Assembly: GCA_036940085.1 (NCBI GenBank)
Contig: JALLBK010000043.1
Location: 1-45,240 of the forward strand
Reading direction: 5' to 3'
Length of the DNA: 45,240 bases
Source: Discostella pseudostelligera
Lineage: Eukaryota; Bacillariophyta; Thalassiosirophyceae; Thalassiosirales; Thalassiosiraceae
Shown here piece by piece: positions 31,701 to 43,824 of this stretch. Each line of letters begins with the position of its first letter. Within the stretch, counting starts at the first letter, position 1. The translations under genes and the position numbers were made by a program. The notes beneath the pieces are model-generated. The model made no database searches and was not told the origin of the DNA. It saw only the letters and a list, made by a program, of their open reading frames with translations.

Positions 31701-34700
31701 TCAGAAACAATAAGCACTCTCGTCGCTCCTTCTGTATCGACTTGGCAGACGAGAGACCTTTCTATCTTGAGGTTCGAAGTATCATGCCTGATGTCACTCT
31801 GTACAGGGCACGGAAGCTTGTCCCTGTATCCAATTTCATCCAATTTAACTGTCTTAGTCATACCGAAATAGCCCGCTTCTTCACACTTGATGAATTGGTA
31901 AGATAAATATGGCAAGGCTGACCGAAACGCACTTTTTCTATCACGACTCCTGGCGGATTCACCGAGAGCTCCCATTGCACCACCTCCTCGTCTATTCATT
32001 TCATCCTCATTCCAATCACCCATTCCGACTCGCACTGAGAGTTTTTTTGCCTTCATCGGCTCTTCCCATGTGTATGCAGCCGACTCGCCAGGAGCCAAAC
32101 ATCGCCATGGATGCGAATCACATGATCTCTGCCGATAATAAATCTAGGATTAATCGCAATCAAGTAGCTGAGCTTGCAGTATGAACAAAATGAGTCAACG
32201 TCAACATAATCACTTACCCGCCAATGCAGTGATCTATTGATGATTCGATGGGGTGGATCTGTTGGGTCCGGCGCTCTTAAGAAGACAAAGACTGACTGGA
32301 AGAGAAATTTCATGTCGACTAATACCTCGTCTGAACAGGCGCCCTGCTTGGAAGATGATGCGTGATCGATCTCCTGTACCATTTCACTCTTCAAGACTTC
32401 GCTTATGTTAGGATTCTTGCCAATTGGTTTGACAGCATTTTTCGACACGGCTGAGTGACGTAAACGCCTCAACCGCTCTTCTTGAGTGAGGAATGTAAGA
32501 GTAACAATATTATCAGCTGACGAGTTTTTATCTTCAGTCCTCTGAATGCGCTTTTTCTTCTTGCTCATCATGAGCTGCAACTGTAATGGCCTTGGCGATC
32601 GGTTGGCGCTACCGTCCCGAAATTCATTGGCGGCAGCGAGACGGCTTTTCATGTATTTCATAGCCTCGTCGAAAGTCAGAGAATCGACTGGAGTGGCATC
32701 AATCATTATCATTTCGTCACCAACAGCAATGTCAGTAAAATTGCTGGCGTACGACCCAGGTTTTATTCCTTTGACAATCAGTGAGCGTTCACTTCCCCAG
32801 GGTTCCGTTTCAAACCAAACCCCAAGCTCACCACTCCAATGATCAGGCTGGTCTGTCGATGGGATCGATACAGAATAGACTGGCGCACCTCGGGAACTGA
32901 CATGAGGGAGCATCCGAAGATCCCTTGCCGGGCTAATTGTCAAGATATATTCTCCTGGAATGTCTGCTGCAAAACTGGGCGAGAGGTAAAAGTTGGGTCC
33001 AAAATCAATTCTAAGCGATCTTTCCAATCTAGTATCCGGCAAATGGAAAGCGACCAGTTCTGATGGACGAACAGTTGCTATGTAACATGCATCACGATGC
33101 GCAGTTGTGTGGGGATCCATACCAATCTCGTCCTCACACCCAATCAACGTAGGCGATCCAAACAGAAGCTCATATTGATTAATGATGCCATGGAACCTCT
33201 CCTGAGAGTCTGCGAACGCCCACTTCTGTGATTCAGTTATATCTTTATATGAATGTTCCACAGGCAAATTAGGATGCAGTATGGAATTGTCTTGCCATAG
33301 ACGCTGCAAAAACAGAATGCATTGAGAAAAGACGTAGTGAGGTCAATTTCCGAGCGCTGCATTGCGAGACAAATAGTTAACTTACAATCGGCCGAAATAA
33401 TTGATTTACAACGATGTAGCGTGGGCAGATTCTGACGATCTTCGTGTAATTAGAAAGACGTCCCGGAGCAATGCTGACAGACACGGACACTTCTAGTCCA
33501 CGGCCATCCTTGCAGTGCATTCTGCGATGAAGAGGATAGAAACAACTTACTCAGACCACACGGGGTGTGACACAATTTAGACAGAACTAAATCCTACACT
33601 TACCCGACAATTTGCGTCACACCAACAGATTCGAGGCTGAATCCGGACGACCAATCGGAAGTATAACGTGACCTTGCTTCAGTTGTGTCAGACAACTGAA
33701 TACACAACCGTGGGGACCCGCCAAGTGAAATGACATCATGAAAGTTGAACATGAAAGCAAGTTTTGATAACACATGAAGAGGCACATCATTGCTGATTAA
33801 GGCAGCAATGTGCGCTGGCTTCGCACTATTGCAATCCGAGTCTCGCTTCAACAATGACAATGCGCCAGGCTGTCCAGAGAATATCGTGTCAAGCGAGTCT
33901 AAACAAGATTCCGAGACCAGGCAGTCATCTTCGTCAACGCGAGAGCGGTACCCTCCATCAACTGGCTTGGACCCATCCTTTTCTGGGCTCAAAACAGTGC
34001 CTGCCACGTATTGAACGGACTTTTCTTGTCTGTATCGAAGCGAGTGCTCTGTTGTGTTGACCTGCAACGAGGAATCAAGGATTAATGAGGCGCGAAACAA
34101 ATGAAAATAAATGACGATTCATGCTTACAATCCAAAATGGCGAGTATACGGAAACATGCCGTTGACCACCACTCCCAAGAATGTTTTCAATATGCAACGT
34201 AAGCCGCTGGCCAAGACTGTCGATGACACACAATTCCGATGCAATGTCTTCGACTCCAAATCCGTCACCACGTCGTGGTAAGTTTCCCCCAGAACTTTCA
34301 ATATTGTCATTCTCGCTGCTGAAGCCCAACTGTCCAACCTTTCGGGTGCCGTCGTTTTGCTTTGTATTTCGGCCAGTCTTAACCACAGCTACCCGCTTCG
34401 CACCTCGATAATCTTTCGACTCTGTAATGGTAGTAATAGTTTTTTTCACTCGATCTTTCGATGTTTTCATAGCTCCTTGGATAGAATTCCATCCAGCTTT
34501 CCCGCCCCCTCCACCATGATGAATTAATGCACCATCCCCGACAGCAGTCTTACAGAATCCTAAATTGACGAGAAGTGAAATCGGAGCGTCTAAGCCAACA
34601 GTATAAACAGAAACCCGCTCACCCGCTTCAAGGCATCCCCACCAAAGTACATTTCTCTTCGATGCGTGCATTAGTTCGAATCTTGCCCGTTCAGGCAAAA

Positions 34701-37700
34701 GATTTTCAAGAATGAACGGAGGATGAATCACTAGAGAGTAAGCAATCGGTGAATGAACTTCGGTTTTCTCGGGAGAATTGCCCCATGAGAAGATATTCTT
34801 TGTGGCCTTCATTACTTTCCCCGTCCTAACTGAAGTCATTTCATCACCAGTGCATGCAATCTCCGGATTCACAGTTTCGGCTTTACTAAAGGGACTTTTT
34901 TTCACTTCAACAACATAACAAAATGGCCTGCTTGAACGGCACTTCTTATCATCAAAGGTGGGGCAAGAGACTTCTATCCCACTAGCAACTTGATTCGCAA
35001 TACCCGGATTGCAATCAGAATCCTTAAATATTACCGAGGATTCATGCAAGATTTTTGCAAGTTGGATTGGTCGCGAAGGGAACCCAATTGTTAATGAGTC
35101 AATGCCTCCTGCATCAGGACTTAGCGGCTCATCGCTTATATCACCACCAGAAGCTTGGTCTGGTCTTATCCATATGCTACCGAGATGATTCCCATGCAGA
35201 TGTAGTGCGCTCTCTAGAAGCAGGAAGGATATGTTGTGCGTTTCGTCGGGGTAGATCTTTTCTGTCGCAAAGATGTTCTCATCACATTGCTCGGATTCAT
35301 GCCCAATCGAATCAAGTTTGCCCTTGTAAGGGAAGATAGGAGAACGGCGGGGATCGGGATCGCTTGCTAAAAAGTGTATCCGTTAATGCAGCATGAGTGA
35401 GAAAATATAGTACAATATGTGGATAACCAAAACTCACCGACAAAAATAGGGTGATTGGTTTTATTGATGATTTCAAAGGGACTTTTGATGGAAAGTCTCC
35501 GGCCACCATTGACTGAGCTAATCTCTGTCAGAATTTGGAGCGCATTTCTAAGCCTCCAGTCTTCACATATTTTCGCCTCAACGACTGATGAGCGAGGGTA
35601 TAATTGGACAAAATGCTTCCCCGGTTTGTCGAGTGAAATCTTGCGAACCCATCGAAATCCGGGTACTTGCAAATCGATTTTTAGATCGATCACTATCTTG
35701 ACTCTCTCGTGATTGGACGATATGTTTTGATCACCTTTGAATGGAAGTTCCAGCGACTGAAGATTATTATTCACAGTCTCAGTGGCCGGAAAACTCAGCG
35801 GCATTAGATGCGAATGATCTAGGTATGAAATGGTTGCAGTGGTCGATTTTCCAGCGGACTGCGTGTGAACTCGCACCCGCTCGCCAGTAATGTTCTTCAG
35901 AGAGAACGCAACCCTTTCGTCTTCGTACAAGTGCTCGGCAGGACGATGACGGAACGTAAGATTGTTAACGCGATCATATGCCGTGAGGCTTTTTGCGATT
36001 CCCGAGTCTACGCTGCGCCGTTTAGTAAGTGCGTCCCTAGCATTTGCTGCCCGAGAAAGCTCCATCGTCTTCACTGCATCATCAATTGTTTCTTATCGAC
36101 AAAAGTAAAATAATTTCATGAGAGGTACATCCGCGTGATCACCGCCCAATGAATACCCAGTAATCGCGAGTACTTACCAATTACAGCACTAGTGACATTG
36201 ATGTGCAAGGGACAGTCAGCGTTAAAAGTTATTCCCTTTCCGCGCGCGGTCGTCCTTTCATACATAACCAAACATTTGAACGGTTCAACGAGAGGCTCCC
36301 AATTCCTTGTTAGCCCTAATTTGAAGTAGTCAACGAAAAATGTCGTCTTAAAGTTGATTTGAAAGTGAGACTCCACTCTAGAAACCGAGACAAGAAGGAA
36401 ATTGTTTCTTACCTCCATGCTAATTTGAAAGTCAATTCGGCTATCCTTTTCTTTGGATGTTTTTTGGATGTCTTCTAGTTGCGATGCATTCAAAAACAGT
36501 GACGATAAGCAAGCAGACAGAAATGGCCGATGCATTCCCATCACGGGGTCACATATTACACACTTGATTCCTTCGATGTGAGATGTAATGCTGAATTGAT
36601 TATCGGATGCCAAACCATCCTTTCCAGAAATCTGCGATGCTTTATCACTAGTGGCTGATTCATCTTGCTGAAAGGGTCCAGGAAAAGCAGTCAGTAGTTC
36701 CAATGCGAGTTTCATGTATTCGACGCTGAAGTAAATACTACCTTCATGGTGGCCCATGTGACGAGTCGGAACAACAAATGGCTTGCATACCGAAGGATAG
36801 GGAACAGAAAAAGCTTGCATCGTAGCATTCAAGCACTCGATTCCATCCAATGCACGACGATCAAAATGCTGTGGGATCAATGGTACACGCAGCGAAAATT
36901 TTGTGTAATTGGAGCTTGCGTTGAAATCATACCGCAGGCTGAACGACATCTCATCAACCAGCGTCTTTACGCCACAACTACTCAGCGAGCCGGAAATATG
37001 ACGGAGTCCTCTACTCGTCGACGGACTCATGTACTCGCTCATCGCAATAATCCCGAGATCATTCGCAACCATTTCTTGAGACGAATAACTGGTCCCAACC
37101 GAAATGTAACGGTAAATAATGCCCCCTGCCTCAAACATAATGCAAGCGTCCGTAGATAAAGATGATGGGATGATCAGATGAGGATTGATCAGAAACAGGC
37201 GAAAATCAATGCTGCGGTAACTGCTGTCAGTATCATTCAGGTAGTCCTCAGCATCGCCCCTAGTATTGCGGAACACCAGCTCTGCGTCGAATGCGGGGTG
37301 CCCATATTCACTTTGTTTGAAATAAAGTCCAAAGTAATCCAGCAATATCCACATAGGGCTCAAGTCATTTAGCGTTGCTTCGGCCATGTCAACACCAAGA
37401 TTGATCATACAGCGCATATCAGGGGTTAAAAATATAGTTGTCTGAAACGCAAGTGGCAACCCGTGAATCAAAGTGTGGCAACCACAGTCAAGGCCCCAAT
37501 TGAGATCAACAAACGAAGATCGACCATCATGGCTTTCCGTGAATATCCCTTTCTCAAAATTTGCTTCATTATGCCGCCCATCCAAGACATGAAATGATGT
37601 TGCACCAATTGCTATTCGTTGGAGATAGTCTTCGTCAGTGGTAATTCTGCAGACCACACTACCGAGTGCAACAGATATGAAATTGCAGCTAGTTACATCT

Positions 37701-40700
37701 TCTGAGTGATCTCCCGGCGGATGCATCATTGACATACTTAAAGGAACTTTCGCAAAATAATCCCGTCGGTCAAACAAGCATTGCCAGCTGAGCTTTGATA
37801 GACAAATCGCCATTTCATAGGTTGCAGTCTTAGCACTACCGCGAATTAGCCTTTCGACGAACTCATTGGTTCCGTACTCTGGCCAATCTGTTGGAGGACT
37901 GGGGTCAGAAGACGATTTCTCCACAACGTCGATTTCGAATGGGAAAATTACGGGAAGTTCTTTGTTGTTAGCAAACCATACCGACAGCAATAAATAGAGC
38001 TGCGACATGCGCATCGCAACATAAATACCCCCCGAGTTACAATGGTCGACATCCTCGATTAATAAACGGAGCATTGGTGCATAGTCCACCTTGATTCCCA
38101 GATTAAACGGTTCCTTTGTAACCATTTCCCATGATCTCGACTGTATATCCTCAGCCATTGACTCGCTTATTTCGCCGCAGACGGAGAACAGCGGTCTTCC
38201 ATGTTTTGCCCTGCCTGTATTTCGCACATTTGCAAGGAATGATGGCATGTGAACTTTCAGAGGGGAAAAGTGGCGCTTGTTCAGCCCTGTGAATATTTGA
38301 GCATTCCGTACACTGATCACAAATCTTGGTATTAATGCCGCTGCATCTTCGTCAATGCAATCAAAAAAGAACTCAGAACTCGATGAGGTAGCATAGTGTT
38401 GTTTCCCCTGAAATTGACATGCAACATCTTCCGAGAAGGAGTAATCGTTAATAGACCACGTATCAGCAGCTTGTTCGTGTGTCAACGAGAACTTCTCAAC
38501 CTCAATTCCAACTGTGTCAACGCTAGTGCTCTCTCGAGGGAGAATTATTGAAGAGTGAGCGATGATCAGATTGAACCTGGAGGGCGCCGCTTCTTTGTCA
38601 CCATCCTCCTTCTCAAATTCAAGCAGGCTTAAAAGAAATCCAAAGCCATACTTCGGAGATGAGAAATACTGTGCAACATCGTTAAGAAGTTGTCGAAGCA
38701 GAGTGATTCTTACTCCGTCCAAGTCGATCATAAAGTCATGAGGACTTGATTCATGAGTACGTTGAGCAGTCACCCTCAATGCATAATTAGCATGAAAATC
38801 TTCTCTCTCAGCGGAAGAATACGTAGAAATTATGTTTGGATATGATGATGCGCATACACAATCAAGGGAGACTGCTCCAGCTCGAAACGAAATCGGTGTT
38901 ACAGTCCAACTTCCAATTGGTGACTTTTCAAGGACAATATGCTGCAATCGACACTCGACGAATGGGATGAGATTGTCGGTGAGGACCAGTGCGAGGGAGG
39001 ATACGTTCCCATCAACGACGGCTTCAAATTTAGACCTTGAGCGGTGATGACTTGAACTCAAGGCAGGCCCACCAATAGCACTCGAGATTGCTCTCATCGG
39101 CATCAAGCATGTTTTTATGAGGTCGAAGTACACGTCCGGGTTAAATGTCGAATCGATACAATCTGCCTCAAAAGAAATTTCATAACTGCCAGTGCTGCTC
39201 TCTCGCAACAAAATTGTCAGTGCTACATCATTGCCATCGGATGCTGTAGGCATTCGAGAGGGTTTTGTATTGTTGCTATTCCGATGAACATAGAGTAAAC
39301 TGTCTTGCCTGCTTCGAACCCGGAGTGATTCGGCACTTGCTCGCAACATTTTTCCACGATCGATCACCGAAATTGAGATTGATTCAACATCAAGAGCTAG
39401 CTGAGAGTTTGATTGGGTGGGCATCATGTCACCGAATTCAGCTACGGTCATACGGGTAACATTCTTCACAATTTGATCCAAAGCCTCGGACAAAATTTCA
39501 GGCCTTATACCAAGGAGCGGCTTTCCGTTAATCCCGCCCCCCCCCCCCCTGCGATGGCTAGTAGAAGAGCAGAAAAAGTTCCCAGCTTCCCTCTTGAAGT
39601 TCGCTGCAGCGGACTCAATGCACTTCCTTGCCAATGGGTCTGGGATTCCCAAAACACTGAGCTTCTCTAAGAATAACCGCGAAATACATGCCATCGCATT
39701 CGGGCATGGATAATCAAAATCCATGCAAGTCAAATGATTGACGAATGCAGCAACAGCGACTTTAAGTCTGTCATGAACTAATGAACCATCAGCAGGGCAT
39801 TCTTCGTCATTCTCAGGAACAAGAGAGATCCCAATTGATTCAATAGACACTTTAGTTACCGTCCAACCATTTTCCGAAATGGCTGGTGAGGTAGATGCGG
39901 GCCGCCCGTTCATTTTTCTCGACATGGAAGTAGAAAGGGATTGAAGAAGGAAGATTTGACGAGGCGAAAACGAGCTGCGGACGTGACCCACTGACAACTT
40001 TACTTCCAATCTCGGGGAGAAGAAATCGGCAGTGCCACTGGTTGAAGTGTGGGAGGTAGCACTGGACGTGAAATCGCGATCCTGCTGCTGTATTGACGCA
40101 TTCGTCGTGGATAGAGGATCAATCACGACAGAAATCGAGAGACGCGTAATATCTGCTGAGCACTTTTGAGCTTTGTCGCGCTTGCCTCTTCGCCTTGTCG
40201 ATGTCGTCGCGTCTGAACAAACCGAAGTTCCGTGACCTTCTGGACATGCCTGTCCACCGTTCGAGAATATGTCATAATGGCTTTGCCCCACAAAAGAAAT
40301 ATGAACTTGCGTTACAGTGATGGAAAGCGAGCCAAAGAGACGCCAAATAAGAGACTTGATTGTAGATGATATATAATTTTCCATTCTGGAGAGGTATGAT
40401 GTTCTCATAGGTGATGATGTCGTGTCTGCCTCCGATGTCAATGACGTCTTGATTCCATTCTCCATCGAAGTGCTCTTTAAGGAATTGAGCCCATTCACCA
40501 AAGAAGGCGGGAAAGGATCCACTCCTGCCCGTAACCTCCGTTCGGCTGTTTGTAAGATACGATTCTTCTCTTCTCGTATTTTATCTCGCAGTTGATCTTC
40601 GAGCGTTGATAATGATGATATGCTCCCCGACGAATTTGTATCAGTCTGGTCCTGCGGTTTCGGTTGACGCTGCTTCTGCCATGTATGTATTAGTGGATCA

Positions 40701-41236
40701 TGATGCATAACATCGCACCCCAGCTGTAACTGCACCCCCTGAATGTGAATTTTGGTGAACCCCGAAGACGAGGAGAGTGCTGCTGGTTCATCCTCTGCCA
40801 CCCCCCCCAACACTTTGCGTTCTGCTTCATCATCAACAACTTCGTCTTCGTCTACTTCTTGCTGATCCTTTCCCTCATCAGTCCGATAAGAAGCAGAGTA
40901 TGCAGATTCAACCAGAAGTTCTTTCCACGGTATTTGAATTTTCACAGAGTCGATATTCCCCCGGATGAGTTTCCATCTAATAATTGAAGCTGTGCCATCA
41001 GCAGATGAATCGCCGTCATGACCATCACTATCATTGTTGAGAAATTGCTCCAATGCCTCTGGGCGCAGTTCCACATTATTCAATTCTACATAGCCAGACC
41101 ATAATCCTACCGATAGGGGCTGTGACGAGGACGACGACGACGAATCGCCACCGTCATTCTCTAATTTAATGTACGGTGACAGCAATGCCGCGGCCCATTC
41201 AGATAGACGTTTCGAGGGATTGTAGTATCGCGACAT
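25759..41236 (-). CDS. VPS13: Giant VPS13-family bridge-like lipid transfer protein with PDZ and C2 domains
   Basis: Fourteen exons, 4812 aa by my splicing: 41236-36178, 36091-35438, 35366-34129, 34061-33604, 33521-33386, 33303-32218, 32143-31426, 31356-31006, 30942-29881, 29768-29699, 29607-29026, 28953-28557, 28466-27836, 27755-25759. Introns are 63-112 nt and all phases close. VPS13 proteins bridge membranes and channel phospholipids through an extended groove. The chorein-like N-terminus reads LSEWAAALLSPYIKLEN..LWSGYVELNNVELRPEAL. The adaptor-binding (SHR-BD/VAB) region spans ~1900-3080 (PFWIVNTTEHSLRYRQE, PRYIVVNQLFRPI, IYYRQRSCDSHPWRCLAPGE). A PDZ domain is inserted at ~2670-2758 (GIKPGSYASNFTDIAVGDEM). 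A C2 domain is at ~3122-3260 (ATGLRSSDLNGISNPYAKVG) and a second C2-like unit at ~3580-3770. The C-terminal block starts at GSLDFVGNPTMVLTSFRSGL and ends in a PH-like region. Exon 2 could instead start at 36073. Confidence 0.88.
39537..39549. repeat. 13-base C/G homopolymer inside VPS13 exon 1
   Basis: Thirteen consecutive C on the plus strand read as G in the gene and encode the Gly run in RRGGGGGING. The frame is open on both sides, so the assembled length is consistent with coding, but such a run is prone to slippage and sequencing error. Confidence 0.9.
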
Positions 41237-41750
41237 TATGTATTATGTGGGTGTGTATTATTTCTCGCGTAGAGGTGGATAGGCGAGGATGTAGGTTGAC
41301 CCCAACACCAAAATATCAATTTGTCGGGACGGGGGATCTATTGCCATTTGCCATTGCCTATTCCCAACCCGTAGTAGACTGAAAATCTCATAGTCGGCGG
41401 CGGCGGTCGGTGGTCAGTGGATGCAATCAACGAACAGTGCATGATGATGCAGCAAGAATTTGGCAGTTCCCGCCATTTTCCATCTTTGCCACAATACAAA
41501 ATGAATATCTTCGCCAAAAGCCTATTTTCTTCGCCAAATTGCATTCCCGCTATTCACCAAATTGTTTCCCGCCATTTGTTCGCCAAATTTTCGCTCTCGT
41601 TTTGGCGGGAACATCCGCCATCGTATCCGTAGGTATCCGTCCACCGACCATCCACCGAAAAACAACCACATGACGATTGACGACGACGAGCCGCCAGCCG
41701 CCGCCGACGATGATGGGGTTGGAGGATGCACCGCAGTAGAATAATCCACA
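41237..41750. promoter_or_regulatory. Bidirectional promoter of VPS13 and the RecB-like nuclease
   Basis: Divergent gene starts 514 bp apart. E2F-like motifs cluster on the nuclease side: GTTCCCGCCATTTT (about 41466), CTTCGCCAAA (about 41510 and 41529), GTTTCCCGCCATTT (about 41564), TTCGCCAAATTTT (about 41579) and TTTTGGCGGGAA (about 41600). No gene lies between. Confidence 0.5.
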
Positions 41751-43439
41751 ATGAGATATTCCTCCGTCTTGCTATTCATAACGATGCCATTTTTCTCAAC
41801 GTCTACGATGGGGTTCTATCCCAATAGGGGTAATCCATCACTTGCATTTCGATGGCTGCGGCGGCTGCATAGGCATAGGCATATGGAGGGGGCAATGTCT
41901 TCGTCTCGATCGAACAATAATTATGCCACCTCATCCTCCTTTCAAATCATGTCGAGCAGAATCAGACCACCTAGACGAAGGAACACTCCTCCACCGCCAA
42001 TACCACTGATTCGCCACTCAGATCAGCGCTCCATTCAATTAAGCTCAACTCGCTTCCATGAGAATGCCAATGCCGTCACGATGACGACAACGACCAGCAA
42101 TCAAGAACTACCAATATCAACCAACGACAAAGATGACGAACTCTTAGATCCATATGATATCTTACGCAAGATGCAAAATTTATTAAATTCGAAAGACATT
42201 CCTACCATTCCATTTCCGACACACTTCTCACCGACATCCCTCGAACAATTTCACAAATGTCCCCAAGCCTTCTTCTTCCTGTACATTCTCAAACTCACAC
42301 CAGATCCACCCATGACACCAGAATTGGCTCGGGGTATCTTGTGTCACACCGCATTAGAGGAGATTTTTGATCTATCTCCCGCGGATAGAAATCTAATTAA
42401 TTTGGAGAACTTGTTTCGTAGGGCATGGAAGAAGGTGCGGGGTGAGCGGGAGGATGTGAACGGCCATGGTGTCGTCGCGCCAGATGATGACCAGAGGAAT
42501 TACAATAGCAAGGAGATGACTCAATATGATTCTCTCTTTCGGAAACAAGTTGACAACAATGCCGATGATGAGAAGACGGGTGCAATATATGATATCGAGT
42601 CTGAAACCAACTGGGGAGAATCATCGCTGCGTCTACTGAAAAATTATATGGAATTGGAAGATCCGAGTCAACAAAATCCCTTGATGAGAGAAATGTGGGT
42701 CCATGCTCGTTTTCCATTGGCTGGGAATTCGCATGAGCATCATGCAAACGATGACTTCATTATCAAGGGCAAAATTGATCGCATTGATATTCTACCGAGT
42801 ACTCCTACTACCTCAGCGGAGCGGTTACATTTACAAATTATTGATTACAAGACGGGGAAGAAACCATGGTTCAAATACAGTCAGAGCGTGAATGATCGAA
42901 TATTTCAGGATCAGTTTTGGAAGTTGAAAGTATATGCGCTAATATTTTGGAAGATGATTATTCAAACTGAGGATGTTGCATCATCGGTGGAGAACGGAGC
43001 AGTACAGCAAAAAGATCAGTACAAGTATCGCTTGTCATGGGAACTTCAACAACGATTAACAAATGCCATGGACAACGTTCGAATCGGCGACACAGGATGG
43101 AGCAACATGTTAGAACTCAATTCTCTTCGCCTCATTCATCTCACTTCCCATTTGGATGATGCTTCCGTGAACAATTCCGTGAATGCAATGAATGACAAAG
43201 GCATTATTGGCAAAGCTACGTACCTAGACTATGCACTTGATGCTCCATCAGAATTCGAACGTGTTATTCTTGATCAAACAGAGCGAGAGGTGCAGGCAAT
43301 CGTCCGTGGAGTTAAGAAGCTCGTAGATGCACAGTCACCACACGCATTCAAGCATTGTGATTGGAGGTATTGCTCTTGTCATGAGTTTCGGAGGAGGTTC
43401 CGTCCCGGCAGTGTGTTTATCTCTCCTGATTATTCATAA
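41751..43439 (+). CDS. RecB/Cas4-type PD-(D/E)XK nuclease
   Basis: Single exon, 562 aa, ATG at 41751. The PDDEXK_1 fold elements are in order: SPTSLEQFHKCPQAFFFLY (~160-178), GILCHTALEEIF with the conserved His, FIIKGKIDRIDI (~336-343, first metal Asp), IIDYKTGKKPW (~363, the D-x-K core), then the QFWKLKVYALIFW helix with its Gln-x6-Tyr. This is the nuclease module of RecB, AddB, Cas4 and Exo5. One Cys in CPQAF plus three in HCDWRYCSCHEF (~535) could hold an iron-sulfur cluster as in those enzymes, although the C-x4-C-x-C spacing differs from the usual C-x2-C. The N-terminus has a hydrophobic signal-like stretch ending STSTMG before F, so plastid targeting is possible. The role (repair of plastid or nuclear DNA) is inferred. 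Confidence 0.82.
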   Translation: MRYSSVLLFITMPFFSTSTMGFYPNRGNPSLAFRWLRRLHRHRHMEGAMSSSRSNNNYATSSSFQIMSSRIRPPRRRNTPPPPIPLIRHSDQRSIQLSSTRFHENANAVTMTTTTSNQELPISTNDKDDELLDPYDILRKMQNLLNSKDIPTIPFPTHFSPTSLEQFHKCPQAFFFLYILKLTPDPPMTPELARGILCHTALEEIFDLSPADRNLINLENLFRRAWKKVRGEREDVNGHGVVAPDDDQRNYNSKEMTQYDSLFRKQVDNNADDEKTGAIYDIESETNWGESSLRLLKNYMELEDPSQQNPLMREMWVHARFPLAGNSHEHHANDDFIIKGKIDRIDILPSTPTTSAERLHLQIIDYKTGKKPWFKYSQSVNDRIFQDQFWKLKVYALIFWKMIIQTEDVASSVENGAVQQKDQYKYRLSWELQQRLTNAMDNVRIGDTGWSNMLELNSLRLIHLTSHLDDASVNNSVNAMNDKGIIGKATYLDYALDAPSEFERVILDQTEREVQAIVRGVKKLVDAQSPHAFKHCDWRYCSCHEFRRRFRPGSVFISPDYS

Positions 43440-43824
43440 CAATGCAATAAGCAACAATAATGCTAAGAAAGTGTAGGCTTGACCTACCGCCACTCAAGCA
43501 ACAACCAACAACTTGTTCTATTGCCATTACTTGTATGTGTGTGAACGGCCGTCATTATTTTATGTTCCACGTGTTTCTTCCCGCCAATATCTATTGCTGC
43601 CCGTCTATCTACACACTTACCCCAAAATCTCATGCCTTTTTCTTCCCGCTAGATCTTGTGCCCAGCCGCCCAGATACCAGATATGGTACCAGATACTGCC
43701 ACCACTCGGCAAACAACAAACAACCTCGACATTGCGTTGACGATCTTCATCCTATTACTATTACTTTCACGACCACCAACTGGGCGGCTCTCCTGCTTGT
43801 CGACAAGGCGGGAGACAATAGACG
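43440..43824. promoter_or_regulatory. MRG-gene promoter region
   Basis: Contains TTCCACGTGTTTCTTCCCGCCAA around 43565-43587 (G-box variant directly followed by an E2F-like site), CTTCCCGCT near 43642 and AAGGCGGGAGA about 20 bp before the ATG. There is also a short repeated AGATACCAGATA motif near 43670-43700. No gene is seen. Confidence 0.45.

Noticed and set aside
36073..36091. Alternative acceptor (ATGCAG) for VPS13 exon 2 at 36073
   Set aside because: It keeps frame too, but the upstream acceptor (GATAAG) gives a more coherent helix (AVIETIDDAVKTMEL). Left as an alternative, not excluded.
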